This document shows, piece after piece, positions 35,493-47,400 of a DNA stretch of 64,000 bases. The stretch comes from Phallusia mammillata (lineage: Eukaryota; Chordata; Ascidiacea; Phlebobranchia; Ascidiidae), in contig QLIY01000513.1 in the NCBI GenBank assembly GCA_003260075.1, forward strand, positions 50,773 through 114,772, in the 5' to 3' direction. The first letter of the stretch is position 1, and each line of letters begins with the position of its first letter. Position numbers and translations under genes: made by a program. The notes under the pieces were generated by a model that was not told the DNA's origin, made no database searches, and saw only the letters and a program-made list of their open reading frames with translations.

Positions 35493-38400
35493 ACAAAGCA
35501 GGGGGTACGACTTGCAGGGTGAAATTATACGGTATTTTGGCATATTTCTGAAGAATGCGTATAACAAGTTACTTTGGTCTAGAACGGATAGGTTTTGTAC
35601 TAATGCAATACTGTTTTAATGCATGCAATCGACACGCAAGTTATAAATACACTGCGTTTAATTCCTCTTATTACAATTTTATTTACTTCTGTCGGCCATT
35701 GTTGACAGGGGGTACGAGAAAATTTCATGAATGGTCAAAGGGTACGAGCGCTAAAAAGGTTAGGAAACACTGATCTATGTCATAACTGGAAACAACAAGG
35801 ATTTTTGTCTTGGCTATAATGAAACAATGCCCCATAGGAAATATTTACTTCAACATAATCACATGGATTATGAGTTATTTGCAAACAATCGGTAATTATT
35901 GATGAACTCGAGCGTGATTGGACAACGTTTTGGCGGGAAAATCGATGAAAAGATCTTAGTCGATTCGCTAGTCTGAAAATTGCTTTTTGATGGAAACCTG
36001 TGACTTGCATACATATCTGCAGTGTGTTGATGTAAAACATTAAACACACACAAAAACATGCTTTAATAGCATGTGTGAACGTGTTTTAACTTATTTTGGA
36101 AGTATATTCATTTTTAACATAAACAATTAGGACGAATTTATTTCACAACAAGTATTCTAGAAATTTACTGTTTCCCCCCCCCCACATGCTTGTGTGAACG
36201 TGTTTTAACTTATTTCGGAAGTATATTCATTTTTTGACATAAACAATTAGGAAGAATTTATTTCACAACAAGTATTCTAGAAATTTACTGTTAGAAAGTT
36301 AATACTTTTAGTTCCCTTCTGATCAAACCGTTTCGTCGAAAAAAAAACGGGTTATTAAGTTAATTAAAAAAATCCATACAAAATGCAATTATGAAACGTT
36401 TTTTTTAATGAAAACATTTACCGATAAAGCCCAATTATAAATAACATTTTTTCTTCGTTTTTGTGACAGAATCTTATTCAAGAGACCAGCAAAATTCAGG
36501 TAGGCAATTTTATGATACCCCCCCCCCTATTCAAGAGACCAACAATGAAGCAATAATCAGTTAATCAAAAATATATTTACTTAGCGTTAAAAATTATTTT
36601 AGGTAAAATCAACACATTAAAATCCAAAGCTGTCTAAAACAATTTCTGCATGACATAAAAATTGTCACACAAAAAAATTAGGCTACTGTTTACAATCGAA
36701 TAATACGGTACTGTATAAGCTAGTTTTATTCACCACCAAATTATACAACTTTGTATATAATTTATGTTGTTAAACGTAACATTTTTGTTTATTTTTTTAG
36801 TCTGCACAAGCCGTCGAGCTATTTTGTAATTTCGAAAAAAGCCAAGGCAACTACTTGGTGGATGCTGACGAAAACGTTCTGCTTGATTGCTTCCAACAAA
36901 TCTCCTCATTGCCTTTGGGTAAGCATGTTGTTTCAAGTCTTGTCACCGGTGAGTTTACTTAAAATGGGCTTAATCCGTGCGTCACTTCACACTTATTTCG
37001 GACCTAATTCGTATTTTTTAAACATACCGGTTCGGCCCGGGTTCTGAGTTTGTTTTTTAAGCCTGTTCGGGACCCCAATTTTAGGCCTAGTTAAAGCTGG
37101 TCCAGAAAATATTTCTTCCATGGGTTCGAATCCCACCAGACTTAATGCAGCATAACAATATTACGCAACTACCAAACTAAGTATTAGAATACTTTCATGA
37201 TATTCATCGAATTTTGGCTTAATATACTGTTGTAGTTAGTTAAAATCGTACAATGTGATGTTTATTTCTATCTCGGCTCTACAAAGGGAAAAGGCCCACC
37301 AAGGAACTACAAACCCTTTTAACAATCCTATACAATAATGAAAAGTAGATTTCCATGCGTAACACTGCATGTAATTAAAACAGAAGCTTTGAAACTATGT
37401 AAAGATTAATATTGATTCAATTTTTGTACTCGGTTTTAAGTTTTTCAGTTTTCTAATAGCATATTACCTTAGCTAAGATGAACATATTCATACGGGGATC
37501 AGACCTGAAGCGTCGATGCAGACCAGCGATCACGTCCAACAACAAATATTTTTTATTGTTTTAGGTTATAATCACCCTGAACTGCTAGTGACATGCAACA
37601 CTACTGCCGCACAGGTATACGACTCGTGTCGTGGTGACGTCATAAACACCACAGTGACCTCAATTAGCAAACGTGGTGACGTAAGGTTGTCTACCTAAAT
37701 TCTTTAGTGTTGTGACCTAAACAATTGTTTTCGTCGTCATGATTTGTGACGTCATGAGTATTGCGTATTGCATGACGTCAACATACTTTTTTTCCAGTCA
37801 AAAAATGTCTATTGCGAAATCTAACTTAAAATAATTTTTCGCAGTCCGCCATGATCAACAGACCTGCAATGGCGAGGTTCCCTAACCGGGACTTTCCCGC
37901 GCTCATTAATAAAACTTTGCTCAAAGTCGCACCACGTGGTCTTGGTCAGGTGATCACGATGGCTTGCGGCAGTTGCTCGAACGAGAACGCCTTTAAGTCG
38001 GTCTTCTTCTGGTGCATGAAGAAAAAACGGGGGGTCGAACTGCCCCCCTTGGGCGACCCGGCCTACGAGTCATGCATGTGGAACCAGGTATGACGTAACA
38101 GAGAGTGGTGTTACGTCATTGAAAGATTTTTTTATTAATTTATTCTTACCGTTAACGCAACGTTCTTTCATTTGAACCATTTCACCCCGATTGGTCAGTT
38201 TACCCACAGGCCTCCAAAGCGTGAAATGAGAAGTGTTTTTTTTTTCAAATTAAAATATGTGATTGGTAGGTATTTGACGTTATGCACTGTGACCCCAATT
38301 GACCCAGCGGTTTACTCTGAAAGTCCAATAATCTGCAACATTAAAAGAGGATATTATTAGGATATTGTTTAATTTATTTGCTCGAATACCAATTAGGCTC

Positions 38401-41400
38401 CATTAGTTAAAAAACGTGCATAAAATTTGTATTATATTTTTGTTTATGTTAAGTGCAAACTTTTTCATGCAGTTAGCATTGAAAATAGAAATCATACCAC
38501 GTATTATTTACTATTTTAGCCACCAGGTGCGCCAAAACTCTCAATCCTTTCATTCGAAGGGGCGTTTCATGGGCGTACCCTGGGTGCACTGTCCACCACT
38601 CATAGTAAACCAGTTCACAAAATAGACGTGCCAAGTTTTGATTGGCCAATTGCTCCATTTCCTAGACTCAAATATCCATTGGAAGAGTTTGAGCGTGAAA
38701 ACGCTACTGAAGAGGTCAGTTTAAATTTGTGTGACATTTTTGTCCACATTCTTTTAAAGAAGTGAATTTGGGGACAGCACATAGGTTAAACCTGATTCGG
38801 TCAATCCGGATCTTTGCCGAATTCGGACAAAACTTGAGGAACAAATGATTTGTAATGTGGTAGGGCTTGAACGAATCGACATCGGTTAATGCTTGTTTTG
38901 TTCACACGACTGTTCTAAACCTTGTCAATTTTTCGATAAAGTATGCTAAAAACAGACAAATAGATAGATTTTTGAAATTATTAATTTTTCTAATGATTGT
39001 TAACTCTTATTATTGACACATTTAATAAAAATAAAACTTGAATGGAATTTGATTTTTTGTTTTAAGGGCCACAAATCTTACAAGATATTTCTACAATATT
39101 TCTTGAAGTAGCCGAGGACTTAGTGGAGCAGTGGAAGACTAAAGCTCCAGTAGCTGGCTTAATTATCGAGCCAGTCCAAGCAGAGGGCGGAGATTTCCAT
39201 GCGTATGGAGATTACTTCAGAAAACTTAAAAAAATGACTGAACGAGTAAGCTTAATAAAATTTAAAAAAAGCATAAATAAATCACAGTACACCAGGTTAA
39301 TTAAAGGCGTTGTGCCGATTATGCCGGTCACCAAGCATTCGCCACCATATGGCAAGGCATAGGCTAGAAAAATCTAACCTGCGATGGGATTCGAACCCAC
39401 GACAGGAGTCTTTCCAGGACTTTAAAACATCAATAGGCTAAAATATTGTACCCGTTTTTTGATGCTTAAATTGTCAGGGTAAATACATCAACTCCAGCTG
39501 AATGGTTTATCTGTGTGTTAATTAAGTGAATCACAGTACGCCTGGCTTTTTGCAAGCATAATGTCGGTTAAATATTTCAAGCAGGAAAACATACGATAAA
39601 TATGCCTTGTATACGGTTTACTACAATGCGCCAGCCTCACTTTTTTTGTGAGCCCCAATCACAAAACGTCTAAAAATACGGCGTAGCTGTAGCGTGTTCA
39701 GCCATTATCCACCAATTGTGCCCTTCACTATATTGCGCTCCATAACGTTTCAACGTTGCGCAGCTATTTCTGGCTTGGTCATTGTTTTTGTGCTGTTGTG
39801 TCGCTATGTTTTATTTCACCAAGCGAACAAAACTCAACTCAACTCAACTCTGGCCTGTGGTAGGATTCAAACCCGCGCCCGGAGCGTTTATATGCATAAT
39901 GGGCTTTTCAAGTGAACAACGGCTGTATAATGCTTGTTACAGACATTTGATAAAAAATGTAGCCTTTGATGGATGAAATTCGCTTAAATGTTTAATATTC
40001 CAAAAAGCAATCTCGACAGTGCCTTGCGCAACGTTCGCACATATTCGTTGGGCAGAGGTTCTTGCTGTGTAGGTGGAATGAAATCTCCTGGAATTGGTAT
40101 GGTTGAGCCGTACACCAATTCTGCACTGGAGGTCTTCAGATCTTCTTTGGGTAAAGTGCGTATACCCAAAAGCACCCACGGTAACTCGTCGCACCAATTT
40201 ACGTCTGTAAGTCGTGTAACTAATGAAGTCTTGAGGTGCCTGTGGAAGCGTTCAACCAGGCCATTCGACTGTGGGTGAAAAGCGGTAGTGCATTGATGTT
40301 TGGTGCCCAACATTTGGCAGACTTCCTTCCACAGATTGGACGTAAATTGTGGTCCTCTATCTGATGTAATAAGACTGGGAACTCCAAATCTTGCTATCCA
40401 GTGAAAAGCTATTGCCCTTGCACAACTAACGGTTGTGGCTTCTGCTATCGGAATTGCCTCCGGCCATCGGGTATAGCGATCTATTATTGTGAATAGATAC
40501 TTTGCACCTCTTGATTCAGGCAAAGGTCCGACAATGTCCACGTGTATGTGACTGAATCGTATGTTTGGAACAGCAAACTCTTCCAGTGGCGCCTTCACGT
40601 GACGATGAATTTTCGACCTCTGACATTCGATGCATTGCTGCGCCCATAAGCGAACTTCCTTATTAATTCCATGCCATGCAAGTTTGTCGGACATAATCTT
40701 CTGTGTTTGTTGTCGGACTGATGCCATGTATGACCGAGAAAGAGCATCTGCTACAACATTGTTCTTGCCTTTTATGTGCTGCACATCAGTTGTATATTCA
40801 GAAATATTAGTCAAATGCCTTTGCTGTCGAGCTGACCAAGGTTCTGCGACCTTTTTAAAAGCAAAAGTTAGTGGTTTGTGGTCGGTGTATGCAGTAAATG
40901 CTCTTCCTTCCAGAAAATAGCGAAAGTGTCGAATTGCTAGATGCAAAGCGAGTAGTTCTCGGTCAAACGTGCTGTATTTCTTCTCAGCTTGTCTTAATTG
41001 ACGACTGAAAAACGCAAGAGGCTCCCAGGAGCCATTAACCCTTTGTTCTAGAACCCCGCCTATAGCATGATCCGATGCGTCCGTGGTTAATGATACAGGT
41101 GCTTGTGGCTGCGGGTGAACAAGTGTAACTGCTTTAGCTAAAGCAGTTTTCGCCTCATCAAAACTGGACTGCAGTTATTTTGTCCAAACCAACTGTTTAG
41201 CCTTTTTTGATAGAGCTTTATAAATTGGTAGCATAATGCTTGCGGCCGAAGGAAAAAAGCGGTGGTAGAAATTTACCATTCCTGCAAATTGCTGCAGACC
41301 TTTAATTGTGTGTGGGCGTTGAAAGCGTTGAATAGCTGCTACCTTGCTTGTCAGAGGTTTAGCTCCGTTTGCATCAATGTGATGACCAAGAAACTCAATG

Positions 41401-44400
41401 TGAGTTTTCCCAAATAAGCATTTATTTAAATTGACTACCAGTCCATTTGCAGATAAATGCTGAAAAATCTCCTCAAGATGAGAAAGATGTTGCTTCTTGG
41501 ATTTACTTGCTATCAGAATGTCGTCTAAGTAAACAAATGCAAAATTGAGCGACTGGCAAATGCTGTCCATTAATCGTTGAAAAACCTGCGCGGAATTCTT
41601 CATACCGAATGACATTCGCAGAAACTCGAACAAACCAAAAGGCGTTATAACTGCCGTCTTTGGAATATCTTTTTGTGCTACTGGATCTTGGTGGTAACCC
41701 TTGACCAAGTCTATTTTTAAAAATATCTTTGCGCCAGCCAGACCTGCTGAAAATTCTTGAATGTGTGGCAGTGTGTATCGGTCTGGTTCTGTTATTGCAT
41801 TTAACCTGCGATAAGCCTGTACCATCTTTGGGAACCAGATGTAGGGGCGAAGCCCAGGGACTAGCTGATCTTCGAATTATTCCCATGTCAAGCATTTTTT
41901 TGAATTCTTGCTTGGCTATAGCCAGTTTTTCAGGAGACAATCGGCGAGCCCTTGAATGCACCGGTGGTCCTGTTGTCACGATGTAATGTTTGACGTTGTG
42001 TTTGGGCGGCGTGGATGGTAAAGTGGGTGCTGTAATCACCGGAAATTTAGAAAGAAGCTTCGCGTATGCGTCTGTGTTTAAAGCAATGTTGTTCAGCTTG
42101 GGGGCAGCTTGCTTGGCGGCATGCAAAGGAATGCTCGAGAACAATTTAGCATTCAACAGGCAATTGTGCTTGAGGTCGACAATCAAGGAATGCGCGAGCA
42201 AAAAATCAGCACCAAGGAGTGGTCTAGAAACTTGCGCCAACGTGAAATTCCAGGAAAACCTTCCAATTGTTAAATCCAACTGAAGTTGCTTCTTGCCGTA
42301 TGTTAAGATGCGGGTGCCATTGGCAGCTTGAAATTCTTTACCACGAGGGCAATTCCTGGGCTGAAACGCAGACGCAGGATAAACACTAATCTCCGCCCCT
42401 GTGTCAACTAAAAAGCGTTGACAGGTATTTTTATCCCACACATAAAACAAATTGTTGATTTGGCCGGTCGCTGAAGATGTTAGGAGCGACCGGCTGGTAA
42501 GTTTCCCTGCCAACTGCAAGGTTTCTGACACTTTATAGCTTTTTCACCAAAACGCTCGTGATAAAAGCATAGTCCAGACTGCTTTTTAGACCGGAACGTG
42601 TAGTTTCTGGGCACTTCTACATCCCGTTCGTTGATTTTTGATATTTGCAACTCATGCCCTTTCGCCTGCCAAAGCATATCAGCTCGTAGAGCAAGTTTCC
42701 GAGGATCATCTAAGCTTTCTTTTGCCAGAATCAAACGTATATCTTCTGGCAAAGCAAGAATATAAATCGAAACAAAAAGCAGTTAACATGACCACACATC
42801 AGAGACAGCATCTCATCCATAAGTTGCGACGGCTTCTTATCTCCGAGATCGTTTATACGGAATAATTTTGCGGCTCTTTCATATTCGGAAAGACTGAATA
42901 CACTCAGAAGTCACTGCTTAATCGTGGTGTATTTTCCTTCTTCTGGCGGTTCTTCTAATAAGTCAATCAACCTACTTGCTGTTTGTTGATCAAGTGATGC
43001 GACCACATAATAGTACTTAGTTTGATCGCAGGTAATTTTCTTTAGGGCAAATTGTGCTTCGGTTTGTTGAAACCAAATCCTTCGCTGTTCTGCCCAAAAA
43101 GTTGGCAGTTTAATAGACACAGCGTTTTCTTCGTTTGTCATCTTTTAAGCAAGATAAAACGTATCTTGTAGTCGGCGGTCACCAATATGTAGCGAAGTTG
43201 CTTTTATTAAGCGTGTCCGGTTAACCCCCCCCCCCACGGCTTCTTATCTCCGAGATCGTTTATACGGAATAATTTTGCGGCTCCTTCATATTCGGAAAGA
43301 CTGAATACACTCAGAAGTCACTGCTTAATCGTGGTGTATTTTCCTTCTTCTGGCGGTTCTTCTAATAAGTCAATCAACCTACTTGCTGTTTGTTGATCAA
43401 GTGATGCGACCACATAATAGTACTTAGTTTGATCGCAGGTAATTTTCTTTAGGGCAAATTGTGCTTCGGTTTGTTGAAACCAAATCCTTCGCTGTTCTGC
43501 CCAAAAAGTTGGCAGTTTAATAGACACAGCGTTTTCTTCGTTTGTCATCTTTTAAGCAAGATAAAACGTATCTTGTAGTCGGCGGTCACCAATATGTAGC
43601 GAAGTTGCTTTTATTAAGCGTGTCCGGTTAAGAATGAGCCTGGACACGCCAAAACGAGAGACGAAAACAAAACGCAGGAAAAAAGGCAAAACGAGAAAAA
43701 AGGCGTTTCTTGCAAACGTAATGCGTGTCGTCACCACAGTACACTGTCTGCAGCTTACCGAATATTGCACGTACTCATTAGTAAAATATCTGCTTGCTCT
43801 TAGTAAAATGTCTGACAACCGACCAGAATTATAGATTAAACGCTTGGGAGACGGACTTGATTCGGTATGACGCCTTGAATGGGCCTGGCGTACTATGAAC
43901 AAGTAAACAAGTGTGCCGTGATCAGTGGTTAGCATAAAGACGCTTCAGGGCTGATCCCAGTTATTAATCTATGTTCATCTTAGCTAAATAAATCTCTTTC
44001 TTTTTCCCCCGTAGAATCCCAGTTAAAAAAAATATAGATGTAGGATTCTCTTTAACACTACGCCTGAAAAATAAGGATTCCCTTTAATATCACGTGATTT
44101 TACAGCAAGAAATCGCATTCATCTGTGACGAGGTTCAAACCGGTATGGCGGTAACTGGCCGCTGGTGGGCGCACGAACACTTTGAGATGGAAAGTCCCCC
44201 GGATGTGGTGACGTTTGCCAAGAAAATGTTGACTGGCGGTTATTATTTTTCTGATGAGATAAGATGGGATATTGTAAGTAAAAATTAATTGATGAAACAA
44301 ATTATGGGCAAAAGTTCTGTTTTTAAAATTTGTACATTTTTAAGTCTTAAATAGAAGAAATGAAATTGAAAAATACTCGAGGTATAAAGCTAAAAGAAAT

Positions 44401-47400
44401 TATGTGAGTCCAGTAGCTGGAAATAGTGACTCGAGTAGAGCATTTAAAAAGAAGGATTCGAATTGTTTTGTTAAATATTGTCTCTATTTGAGTATTCGAA
44501 AGCAATAACTCGTGAAAATATTTATTTGACTCAACAAGCGACTTGTGATCCGAAATACATAGTTGGCAAAATTGAATCAATTAGAGCAGGGGTTCCCAAC
44601 CTGTGGTATGCGTACCAGTAGAGCTCACGCAGGTTTTTCAGGTGGTATGCGAGTAGCTTCAGTTTTTTTTCACAAAAACCTAGATTCACAACTTTATATT
44701 TGTTCGATCAATTGATGGACAGTAAACAAAAACAAAAATCTAATTAAATTTAGTTGTGGTGCTTTAGTGTTATTTAGTAGGCCAATAATCTTCTTCTGAA
44801 TAAAATATAATTCGATCAAATTAGTTGTTCTGCAAGAAGTGGTTCGCGTGGCAGTACAGAGCGTGCAAGTGGTACGAGATCATAAAAAGGTTGGGAAACC
44901 CTGTATTAGAGTGTTCGAAAACGTTCATTTGAGTTTAATGCTCGAAAACAGTGACTTGCGTAAAGTATTTAAAACAGTTACTTAAGTTTTTTAGGAGTTA
45001 AACAAATGAAGTTGAGTTGGGTAGTCAAAAAGAAAACGATTAATTGAGGTAAGTGCTCGAAAATACTTACTTGCGGTTGAGTAGGTGGAAATGGTGAAAA
45101 GAATTGAACGAGTAGAATATTAAAAAATAGTGTCAGTTAAAGAACACACAACTATTATTTAATTGAGTAATTTTAGTTAATATGATAAATAGGAGTAAAA
45201 CTAAACTTTCAAGATTTTGTATTATTTGCTGATGCAATGCACCAATCGTCATCACATTACGTCACTTATGACGTCACACTTTGCAGGGCTACCGCGTGTT
45301 GGACACTTGGATGGGGGACCCGGTCAAACTTCATCTTCTGAAGAAAACCCTCAAAGTGGTAAATCGGGATAATTTGGTGGAGCATGCCGAAAAAACGGGA
45401 AAACATCTAATTGGGGGCCTAAAACAGCTGGAGAAGCTTCATCCAGGGCTGGCGAATGGGGCAAGAGGCTTAGGTACCTTCTCAGCGATTGATATTCTGG
45501 GTGATGGAGTAAGGGATAAAGTCCACAAGCAGTTGCTACAAAAAGGTAATTTGTTGGTTTGTTCACAAAAAGCCAGGCTTTTTACTCCATTATATCGAAT
45601 CAAGCAGGTTTCAAAAGCATTTTTTTGGCAAGGCTTTAATGTGCGGCTTGCGAAGACTTTTAAATAAAGTGTGTCCACTTAAACCATTCCTTTTTCAACG
45701 AACTCCTCCATTAGCATCTCAAAATATTTTCATTCCTCTCAAATATACTATACAGTAGATGCTAAACCACACATGGGTCATTTTATCAACTTAACAGGTT
45801 ATAAGCCCTGAGCTAATGTGTTTTTTACCGAACACATGTAAAAATTAAAGAAATTCCTTTCCCTGAAGTTTCAAAATTCCTGCCCGTTTGAGAACCACTG
45901 CCTTGAACTATTTCAAATTACTACAGCAAATCTGACTTAATTTCTTTTTAGCTTCCAAGCTGTAGACGGGGCACAATGTTACGACCGAAAGGTTTCATCA
46001 GTGCAGCTGGTGACAAGCAATAGATTTTGCGACACTTGACTTTCCTGCCTGTTACTCCTAACAAACTGGATACTGAAAGGTGGCTACCCTAGCGACTAAG
46101 GCCTATGTCTTGTCCAGACATGAGGTCGAATACACGCATCCTGTATTCGAATACTTTACGAATACCTGCATGACTGTATTCGAATTCATGAATACTTACG
46201 TAATTTTTGAGTGACAGCAATTCCAATGGTATTCGTATAAAACGAGTCAAGTATTCATATTCATGAATTGTTGACCGAAATAAAACGACATGTAATTCGA
46301 ATACTATTCGAATAAACCGAAGCATGTATTCGTATTCACGGAAACTTACGCACTTTTTAAAGTCCAGCAACTCGAATTGTATTCGAATAATGCGAGTTAA
46401 GTATTCGTATTCACGAATTGTTTTGTAATGTTAAGGTGACAGCAATTCAAATTGTATTCAAATAAAACTATTAATAGGTAATAGTAGTTATTTGTATTCA
46501 CGAATTGTTCAGTTGTTGTAAGAAGTAAACAATTCGAATAGTATTCGAATGCACCGATTCGGGTATTTGTAGTAGAAGCGCCCCGAAACTTAAAAGGTAT
46601 TCGAACAAAAAGTAACATTTGGGTTTATGAATTGCAAATTTATTGGTAAAAATGTAAACCAACCAGCTTTGTTTTGCCACAATAGCTTGACTGATTTAAT
46701 TTTCTGTTATATAAATTTGCTTAGATGATTGCTTCATAAACATGCTTCACCTGTCATGTGCCGAGAACAACCTAATGTTGCAAGATTTGTAACACAATTG
46801 CATTTATGTAAGGTCACAATCAAAGTTGTTGTATGTCATTGTTTCGTGACATAAACAAAAACATGTCAAATCAGGTCACATTCTCTGCAAATCGAATTGT
46901 ATTCGAATCTATGAGGCAAATTTTTCTCCACTACTCCTTGTCTGGATTAAATCGACTATTCCAGGGGTTCTTAAACTGGGGGGCGTGAAGGGTTCGCAAG
47001 GGGGCGCAGCACAATCTGGCAGCAAAGTTTTCACTTGCAAACAATTGTAAATGAATGCATTGGAATTATGTCGGCGCTGATTTCGAACTTATTGTTTAAA
47101 GTATAAACGCTTCAATACTCTGAAATGGATGTCCAGTTGTATTAACCAAACTTTTCCCACTGCGGGCCGCCGCCTAGTTTACATGCCCTAGTGCCGTCTT
47201 CTCAAACTTAGCCCATGAGGCGATTTTTATATGGGCGCCAAGATATGGTCTTTTTAAAACCCCATTTAAAATCTGTTAAATTGTATAGTTAGTCTCATCT
47301 TACAAGGAATGCTTGTATATTACGTCATAAGTGACACAATAAGGCAATTGTTTGCGCACAATTAACACTTTTTGTTTTGTCTGTGACGTAATAAACTGGG

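Larger units (their letters stand above)
39984..43817 (-). mobile_element. Decayed Ty3/gypsy-type LTR retrotransposon, antisense in ABAT intron 8
   Basis: Read on the minus strand: a candidate 5' LTR (43817-43595), a gag start (43548-43318, duplicated at 43141-42911), a zinc-knuckle-like region near 42.5 kb, aspartic protease ([15 protein letters not shown]), reverse transcriptase ([12 protein letters not shown]), RNase H ([13 protein letters not shown]) and integrase ([13 protein letters not shown] and [12 protein letters not shown]). It is broken: a small deletion shifts frame near 41,840, an in-frame stop lies near 41,170, gag is split around a C-run, and the 3' end stops after integrase with no 3' LTR. 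It cannot encode a full polyprotein and lies wholly within the intron between ABAT exons 8 and 9. Confidence 0.9.

Noticed and set aside
39067-39116. Starting ABAT exon 8 at 39067
   Set aside because: This start breaks the phase with exon 7, which ends on a codon boundary.
45546-45667. Continuation of ABAT exon 10 as a terminal coding segment ending at 45667
   Set aside because: It bears no similarity to the ABAT C-terminus, a good donor lies at 45546, and the matching terminal exon is at 48742-48869.
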